Source: Tanytarsus gracilentus (taxonomy: Eukaryota; Arthropoda; Insecta; Diptera; Chironomidae). Taken from it: DNA of 64,000 bases. Both the position numbers and the translations under genes were made by a program. Below, one piece after another: positions 55,666 through 64,000 of this stretch; the stretch's first letter is position 1, and the number at the start of each line of letters is the position of its first letter. Where the stretch lies: assembly GCA_038502055.1 (NCBI GenBank), contig JAXRKN010000045.1:5416501-5480500 (forward strand), given 5' to 3'. The notes under the pieces are model-generated. The model worked only from the letters and a program-made list of their open reading frames with translations, was not told where the DNA came from and did no database searches.

Positions 55666-56566
55666 CTGAAAAATAAAATAAAATATTTTAAAAAAATTTC
55701 AAAAATTGCCTCTCTATTTTTCTCTTTTTTTCAATAATAACGGTCGTTATAATTCAAATTTATATGAAGAGAGAATGTAGTACTAACATTTTTTGTACTA
55801 AAATTTTTTGATTCAAATGAAGGAAACTTTTAGAGAAATAATTCTAGAGTTCCTGTACTAAAATATTTTTGTGTACTAAATTTATAAACAACACACATAA
55901 CTCTCTCGATTATCAGAAAATTACATTAAAATAAATTTCAAGTAGTTTAAAAAATCAAAAAAAATCGATTGAACTTAAAAACTTATCAAACTTTAAATTT
56001 TTTCCCTTCCATTAAAACCAATCATCGTTAAAATATATTTTATCACTCAATTTTAGTGCGGCTCTCATTTGTCATCGAGCCACCAAACAACATTATTACG
56101 GAAATTTTATCATCGAGCCATCTCGAAAAATCGTTAATTCGCCATAATGGCAGCACTGCGCCGTAAAGGCTAATTGTCGATGGTGAAGAGATAAAATTTC
56201 AAATTTTAATTGATTTTTAACAGCCAAAATAAACTATAAAGTATTTTTTTTATTGTCGTTTGCTCATGAATGACAGAAAATTGCATGCTGCACATATCTT
56301 GAGCCATTACATTGCTGCAATTATGTGCAAAATTTTCATTGTCATGCGATCGCCGTAAAATGGCTTAAAACCTCTCCGACGCTCCGCAGGGCCGGCTCAT
56401 TTTAAAAGCGTGTGGAAACATTAAATGAACATGAAATTGCAATTGAATTTTTAAGCACAGACAATGTTTATGTTCCATTTCCACTTATTGTTTATTTCAT
56501 TTTACATGCCAACCATCATGCATGTGATGTGAAGGAAAATCGTGCTTTGTATGTGAGCTTTAGAAA

Positions 56567-56645
56567 AGGCGTTTCCAACTCTCTACCATTGGCTGGAGTG
56601 AAAATGCTTTCCCCACCCGAAAAATAAAATAAAATAAAAACTAGA
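56567..56645 (+). promoter_or_regulatory. Conserved CCAAT-type element, copy in dsx1 intron
   Basis: GGCGTTTCC, CCATTGGCTGG and GCTTTCCCCACCC, then an A/T-rich run, in the same order and spacing class as 36,475-36,545. The distance to the oligomerization exon (about 0.9 kb) is comparable to the 1.5 kb in the other copy. Confidence 0.5.
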
Positions 56646-58011
56646 GAAGAGTTTTTAGGTCTTGATAAATGTGTGTGGGAAAATACAACAAAAGATGGGA
56701 AAAATAGTACTGCAAAATGTGAGAAACACGAAGTTGATAAACTTTTTCAACAACGAGTTGTTCAAATATTTGCAAAAAGTCTTTATGAAAGTTTTGAAGA
56801 TTTAAAATTAAAAGAGTTTGCGACCTTTTGAATATTTTAGTCTTTTTTAATTTTTGAAAATTAAAAAACCGTTACAAAAATTTTACAAAATTTACAGCAA
56901 TTTAGTGATAAATTTTTTTCTGTTAAATTTTCAAAACTTAAAATTCAAATGAAAGCTGACACAAAAAACAGCTTGTGTCTTTCTCCTTTTTTCTAAAGTT
57001 TAATTCTCTTCCTCAAACCCAATTGAAAGAACAAAAGCTCAAACTTAAATTCAAACAAAAGCACATTGAGAGTTAGAGTCAAGACGAGACTCTCTTTTAT
57101 GAGCGCACTATTCGAAAATTTAATTAAAATTTTCAACAACGCCAGCAAGAATACTGAAAACATCTTCCGAGGGAATTTTAATCATGAATCTACATTGCCA
57201 TAATAAAATTGCACCGAAGAAACTTTCAGCAACATATCCACACACACGTGAATGGCATTTTATGATCGGAATTGTGCACAACAATCGTAAAAAAGAAACT
57301 TTTTTCATATTTTTCCTTTCAAAATCATATCGCAAAATAGTTGTGCACTAAAAAAGAGAGGCGACGCATATATAAAATGCATTAAATTTATGCTCCATGT
57401 TTTATTACTTCAGTGCTTCGAGAAATGAATAAAATGTGCGAGGTATATTCATAAAGTTCCCGAATGCCTTATTTGGAATTGTTAAATGTTACGTGGCGGC
57501 GCTGAATGAAGCAATAAAACATAAGAAAATTGGAAAAATATTCTTAATAATCCCTTTTCGCATTATCATCATAAAATAATGTCCGTGAATAAAAGGCGAA
57601 TATAATTTCTTGTATACATTTTAATTTCTTTTCGAGGCTTATTTTAATATTGAACTTTGTATCTCGTTATTGTAAATTGATCATGAAAAATTTTTAACTT
57701 ATTGTGGGAATAATTGACGAAGATAATTGGCGACAAAGTTTTATTAAAAATTTAATATAAAATTAAACATAATTTCTAGCATTTTTTTAGAAAACCCTCT
57801 AGCCACCCTCCATAACTGCATTTAGCAATTTTCATGTATAGTTAATTATGTCTATTTTCTCATTCATAATTTTTCACACGCTTCGTGTAGTGCAAAGAAT
57901 GAAAATTAACAAATGCCATTTCTTATGAAATTAATATCATCTTCACATATTTTTCAACTGATTTATATGCTGTGAAATTTTTGCCATCTTCGCATTTTAT
58001 GTTATACAATC

Positions 58012-59850
58012 ATGAAAATAAATTTTTTATAAGAAAAACAATTTGCCAGCCCTCAAATCTTGTCTCGATCCTAACATAATTTTTTTTTCAATGAAAATAT
58101 TTTATTATTAGCTTCATGTGGATTTAAAAATATTAAACTAGAAAACTTACAAAATGCCACACGGATTTTTTTTTCAATAATTATTTTAGGCTCAATAATT
58201 TTCTTCTGCTCTCTTCTTTTTTGAGCTTGAACATAATTTTATTATTAGCAATTAATTTGCGAGCGAAAAATTTAAAAAAAATTGTAACGAGATCGACGAC
58301 GATGTAGAGATCTTTAAAGATTTTGCCAAGCTCATGTTTGTTGCATATATGATGAGAAATGATTTGAAATCCTTTAATTAATAAATTATTGCAAAATACA
58401 ATTTTTGCCGCGAGAGTGTATGTCGCACATAGTGCACTAAATCTATTTGCAAAGTGCTCATAAATCTAAGGAATGTAATAAATTGTGACTCGATTTCGAA
58501 TTTATTAAAATTTCTTTGAGACGTGCATGGCCGGGTAAACTGATGCTTTAGCTGGTGGTTGAATGAGAATGTATCTAATTAATTGTCGCATCCCATTTCG
58601 AATGTCTGCAACGCTATAAATAAAAATTATTCCCCATCTATTAAGAACTTTTTTTTAATTTCCGTGGACATTGTAATTGAAATTTAATTCTGCATCTGTT
58701 TTTAAACAAACTGCAATCAATTGAAAATCAGCTTGAAGGTGATCAAAAATTTTCATCAGCAGAAAGCGAAGTGAGAAAATGTTTTGAGGGCACAAAATCG
58801 AATACACATCTCATGCTGAGGTGATGATGGAAATGGTGATGGCAATTAATTTGTACGCATTGCAAAAATTTGTATTTCAATTTACAGACGACAGAGGACA
58901 GAGAAAATGAATTGCAGGCGAGTTGAACAAATAAATTTAAAATTTGCAGACAAACAAAATTTACAATGGACAATTTTCCATCATGACACGATGACGATGA
59001 CTGATAAAGCTCATCAACTCGACTCACACGTGTTGCAGTTTGATAATTTTGCTGTGTGTGAATTTCATAATTACCAAAAAATCTCTCATGATCATGTCCA
59101 CAACTCACGTTGATGAATAAATAACAAAATTTTACAGCTCAAATTGAAAATTTTCCTCTCTTTATGGTCTTTTCAATTAAGTGTAAACGATGAAGAATTT
59201 TTTGATAGAAAATTGCTCATTAAAAAATGCAAATTTAGTTCTAAAGAGAGAAATTCATGATTGACATTGTGTTAGTTTAGTGAGTGACACTTAACGACTT
59301 TTTCGAGTACATTTAAAAAGTGAAACAATTCATCCGTGAAAAGTGCCAAAAATTGGAAATTCATGAAGTGAATTTTTTGTCATCACTTAATAAAATTTTA
59401 GGAAACCACAAAAAAATGCCAACCACAAACAAATTTCTGCAATGATTTTAATTTGCCGATTTTTGTCACACAAAATTAATTTTTTTTGTTCGAGTGAATT
59501 AAAATTGGCAGAGCGAGAAAATTTGATTGATTTGGAAAATTTATTCAACAAGTTTTTGCATAATTTTGAATTTAGTACAAAAATAATTTTCACTGCTAAT
59601 TAACTTTGCAATTATTTATTTTAACAATTTTATTCAAATAGATCAAATCAATTAAAAAAACTAAATATTTTAGAAATGTTTTATCGATAGCTCAAAAAAT
59701 GCATTTTTCCGTTATTGATGAGCCTACATGTCAGTGTGAGACATGTTAATTCGACTGCAATTGCAATTTTCTATCTAAAAAAATTACGTACAAGAAAAAG
59801 AGAAATTTTGTGCACAATTTTCAGCTAAAAACTGTTTTCAACCCCACATT
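58012..59850 (-). repeat. Dispersed repeat block 2, inverted copy b (about 1.84 kb)
   Basis: Reverse complement of 16,090-17,945 with scattered substitutions and indels. It is inserted in the dsx1 intron. Its presence accounts for the change in offset between the two dsx introns from about 20.0 kb before it to about 22.2 kb after it. Confidence 0.87.
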
Positions 59851-62800
59851 TATGTCCTTCGCTGTCTATTGCACTCTCAAAATGCACTTTTTGAATAATT
59901 TCATCGACGTGCATTCGATTTCCTTCATTTTGTGATGTGTGAAAATATAAAAAAGTTCTTATTGATCACACAATTGCATAATTTTGTTGCCATTTTGTAA
60001 GTTTTTAGTTCACATGTGAAAAATTTATTTTTATTAGGACATCAAACAATCTTGTGTGTGATTTTTAGAGTTGTTTATTTGTTAAATTACACCTTGCTGT
60101 GTGCACATAAAAGTTCACGTGCGAAATCGTGTCTCACGTCAATTTCCGGTAACATTTATGGTGGAAAATAAAAATATGGCTGCATGGAAAGAGGCAAAGG
60201 TCATGCAGCTTAGGTAATGTGAGTGCATTTTACAGCTAATCGGACAATATAAAATATCCAAGCTCGTGTTGATATAATCAAGAGATAAATCAATTACAAA
60301 CAGCTGCATTGGGTGACTCGATAGAATTGAGATAGCGAGAAATTGATAAAAATGTGGAATTTATAAAATAAAAATATTTATCAACTTTTAAAAAAATATG
60401 AACATTTTTCAATGAATAGAGAAAGTTGTAAATTTTTAAATCAGTTTTTCTTTTTAATAAAATTCAATTTAAAAAATAATAACAAAATGTAAACAAATAA
60501 TTTTTACCGTAGTGCAACACCCTTGATTTAATAAAACTTATGCAAATTTAAATTTTTTAACCTAATTTTCAGCTTTTAAATGCCATCCAAAATTTATCGA
60601 TAAATTTCCATTTTCAAAATTTAACAAATTATTTCTGTTAAAATATATTCTTTGAATTTTAAATCTGGGTCATTTTTGAATAAATTTTCAGCATCTTAAA
60701 TTAATTTATTCGCCGTCAAGCAACAAATTCGATGTGTTTTCCATATCATTCATCGCCGCCACCGCAAGCAAGTGCTCTACAGTGCAGAAAAAATTTATAA
60801 AATTATGACATTTAATTACTTGAGACAAGCGCAAGAAAATACTTTTTTCTGCTCTTTTGATTTGCGTGTAATTATTAACGAAGCATGTGTGTATCAACTT
60901 CATGTTCATCACCAGCATGCAAATCTATACACCAGCCTCAAAAAGCATATTTATTTTTTTCTCATGCTCTTCACTCATTTCAAACGCAGTGCAGCAATCG
61001 AAAAAAAAAGGATTTCATGAGCCGTCACTCACGATCTCTCGCGGTAGGTTTGGATGCGAGTGTAATTTTACATGTATGCAACTTTGTGCTTAAAAATAAA
61101 CCAAACACGTTTTTACTTGTGAAAAGATTTTTCAATATTTTTCTTAAAGCGGAGCAAAATCCACCTTCAACATTTCGTGTCAATCACATTCAAGTTGGCA
61201 GATGAGTTCGTTGTGGAGGCTTGTAATTAATTTCAACTCACAATATCAAGATTTTTTTTCGTGGCGTAAAAGTGTGTCGATGAAGACCTTGAAGACTTTT
61301 TTATTGCTGAGATTTTCGCGGAGGTTCGATTATTTGGAACAATTAGATGTAAATTTATATATTGTGTGAGGTTTCCGCTTGAGTTTGAAATAAAATTCAA
61401 TTTTAAAATTAACTAATTTAAAAATTTCCTTTTCTCACGTGAATTTTTCTTAAACACCACAAAAAACTTTTCGGCTTGCTTGTTTACATCAGCATTCGTC
61501 GCCGTCGCAGCGCAAAATTCACTCTGAATGAATGATTTCACGTCACGTTTAGCATTTTGGCTAAAATTTAAAAGACAAATATATTTGCATAAATCACTGC
61601 TCTCTGCGGTGGCTGCAGTTTATTTATTCAAACTTGACAAATGAATTTCTCTTTCGATCAACTCTTTTCAGACTTTGAGGCATTTTAATTTAAATTTAAT
61701 ACAGTATCAATCGTAAATTTAATGATGTTTGTCATTATGAAGAATTATGCGAATTTATTCACAGTGGCGAAATTGTTTTATGCAGTCTATTTTAGAGGTA
61801 TGACTAATTTTATTACTTGAGATCGACTTAGTGATTCTTTCGGATTACTCAACTAGAATTTTCCTTCAATATGTCGACAAATTGTTTTAATGCTTTTTAA
61901 TTTTCTTGTAAAGGTGACGAAACAACTAAGACAAAGTGCATTGTAAGCTCTTTTGATCTTTTTATGTAATTAAGTCACTGCACAAGACATTCGCAGACAG
62001 AAGCCAAAAATAATTTTCTAAAAAAGGTTTCCTGATTTATTATTTAACTTTTTTATAAAAAGTTGAAAAACCTTATTAATTTTGAAAATTTACCGCCACT
62101 TTATTGCGAATCAAGATTTTATCGAATTATTTGCTTTTCAATTTTTTCTCTCTCTTCACCATGGAGATTCTTATCAGCTTTCCATGTCAATTCGAATTGC
62201 ATTCATTTTCAAGTGCAAACTTATCGATGGAGAAAAAAGAAATGAAATTCAATTGCACGTGCAGCGCAACAATATCGGACATTTTACAGTATTCAGCTCC
62301 TCGATATATGTACAATAATAAAACAACCTTGAACGTGCAACATTGTTGTCGTACACAATCGTAGACTAATTAAGCTTCGTGTGTAACAGGAAAAAAAAGT
62401 ATTGCAGCCGAGAGAGTGAGAATGTCATATCGATTTTGTCTTTTTCGCATAGGAACGAGAGCGTTGATATCACGATAAAATAAAATTCAATTTAAAGTCG
62501 CCATTAAAGTTGATGAGAGTCTGTCTTCGAAATGATTATGCAATTTTTTATCGAGGACTTGTTGCATCTCCCTCGTCACTTTCCATCTAATTAATTTAAT
62601 AATGTTTGTTACAATCTCAGTCGATAAACTAGAGTGGTTGTGAGGATGAATATTTCAAATGCATTCAAGGAGAAGAATTGTGTGTTCACTTGGCAACGGG
62701 AAGGGAAAAATAAGTTTAAGCTTCTCGATGAAGTAAACAAATTTATGTGCGCTTGACATTCATAAAATGCAGGTGCATCAGCAATTTTTGATTAATGGCG

Positions 62801-64000
62801 TTAAAATTCATCGAAATTGAATGGCAATTTGATCAAGGGATGGAACATTTTTAAAGATTTGATTAAAATTTATTTAATTTAAATAATTCACTCATATTTA
62901 AATTTTGCAAAAAAAAAATTATTTCAAAACCAGTAAATTCTTTCCATCCCCTGCAGAAACTTCATTAAATTTTGTGCAATAAACTTTATTGAAACTTTTC
63001 CTTATACAGAAAGCAATTAAATTTTCATATTTACTGAAATAAAATGCTCCAAACTTCAATATTAGTAGTTCATGACCAACCTCAACAAACATCATCATGA
63101 TGTCATCAGATATGAGAAAAATTCTCCGTTTTTTTTCGTGCGGATATGAGAGGGAAAATTTTCTCGAATGATTTCAAGGTCGCACAGTTAGACATTCTCT
63201 CGCATTTTTCATGCTGTTTATGCTACCATGGTTGCATGAAATTGATGGTTAGGGAGAAGGATAAAAAATTTTCATGCAGTGACACAATTCCACTGAATTG
63301 AGGATGAGAAGAAAAAAAATTTAAAGCCTTTTTGCAACATTGTTGGGTTGCAAGGAAATTTTTTTTCGTAGAATATTAAATTTATGAAAATTTAAATGTG
63401 AACTCTTCTGGCATTCACTTTCCATATTCAACAGGATTATTGCGACCACCATCGAAAGCTTTTAATTATTACTCAGCTTATGCACAATGGACGTACGTCA
63501 TATTTTATGCACTTCCATTCTAATCACATCGTTGTTACATGCTGAATATGGAAAAATTTTGTGAATTTTTAATTTGACATCGAACGACAGTGAATAATTA
63601 ATTAACGCAGCTGCGAAATGGCGATAATTTATTTATGTACTTTGTATTGTTGTGTTGAATGATGTTCAAAAGCCAACCAGTGTTTTTTATCAACACAATG
63701 ATTTGAATTTTAATACATTTTTCTATTAAAGGCGTGAAAATATTTAAGTGGGGATTAAAAATTAAAGAAAAAAGTAAAATGGTGATTTTAAAGTTGTTTA
63801 ATGCTTTTTACAGATATTTTTATCAAAAACAAATATTTATCAAACCACACCAATATTTAATTATTTTTCAACAGAAACGAAAAATCGGATTATTTTATAA
63901 AATATTCAATGAACAAAAAATCGATACAGCTTTTCAGTTTTTAATGGAGATCCACTGAAATTACATGAAAATGATTTTTAAATTCACTTTCTGTCATCAT

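Larger units (their letters stand above)
55666..64000 (-). other. dsx1 intron (upstream part of gene outside window)
   Basis: AT-rich, with no supported gene on either strand and no DM-domain motif. It contains the CCAAT-type element (56.57 kb), segments similar to the dsx2 intron near 57.2-57.46 and 61.15 kb, and the inverted copy of repeat block 2 (58.0-59.85 kb). Overlapping short frames at 62.06-62.36 kb are not convincing. Confidence 0.62.

Noticed and set aside
62063..62364. Three overlapping frames of 60-86 codons
   Set aside because: Open in three frames at once, which indicates low stop density by chance, not coding.

Overview
The window looks like nuclear DNA of an insect, most likely a fly of the midge/mosquito grade (a chironomid-like nematoceran). 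The reasons are a very AT-rich background, very short spliced introns (about 45-70 bp), a ZAD-type C2H2 zinc-finger gene (an arthropod family), arthropod TCAGT initiators, and a doublesex (dsx) locus with insect-type DM and oligomerization exons. The species assignment is inference.

Layout. 1-4.2 kb: intergenic, no supported gene. 4.2-14.9 kb: a compact gene cluster. It holds a lysosomal glucosylceramidase (+, 5 exons, with a retroelement-like insertion in intron 2), an EEF2KMT/FAM86-type lysine methyltransferase (-), a ZAD zinc-finger factor (+, head-to-head with the methyltransferase), a 405-aa coiled-coil protein of unknown role (-), and two tandem paralogous secreted proteins (-). In one of the two, the start codon is split by an intron. 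14.9-33.2 kb: gene-poor DNA with dispersed repeats. Three adjacent blocks (about 15.33-15.71, 16.09-17.95 and 18.00-18.78 kb) recur elsewhere in the window, mostly inverted. A 1.6-kb AT-rich foldback-like element lies at 19.0-20.6 kb.

33.2-64 kb: the dsx region, all on the minus strand. A complete dsx paralog ('dsx2' here) has a DM-domain exon at 46.7-46.3 kb, an oligomerization exon at 34.9 kb, a 93-nt in-frame exon homologous to the female-specific dsx exon, a 35-nt micro-exon and a short last exon. Upstream of it is the 3' end of a second, more canonical copy ('dsx1' here). Its oligomerization exon at 55.67 kb is open into a 49+ kDa-independent C-terminal extension (stop at 54,977), and a classical female exon with its stop codon lies at 54,380-54,301. 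Its DM exon must lie beyond 64 kb. Intronic sequence of the two copies is partly collinear at an offset of about 20 kb (about 22 kb after a 1.85-kb repeat insertion), which supports an old tandem duplication.

The most interesting points are the tandem dsx pair, in which one copy keeps the classical female terminator exon and the other has turned it into a stop-less cassette, and the near-identical inverted repeats that bracket the locus and could support inversions. All gene models were built by eye from splice signals, phase and protein similarity. No transcript or database evidence was available.
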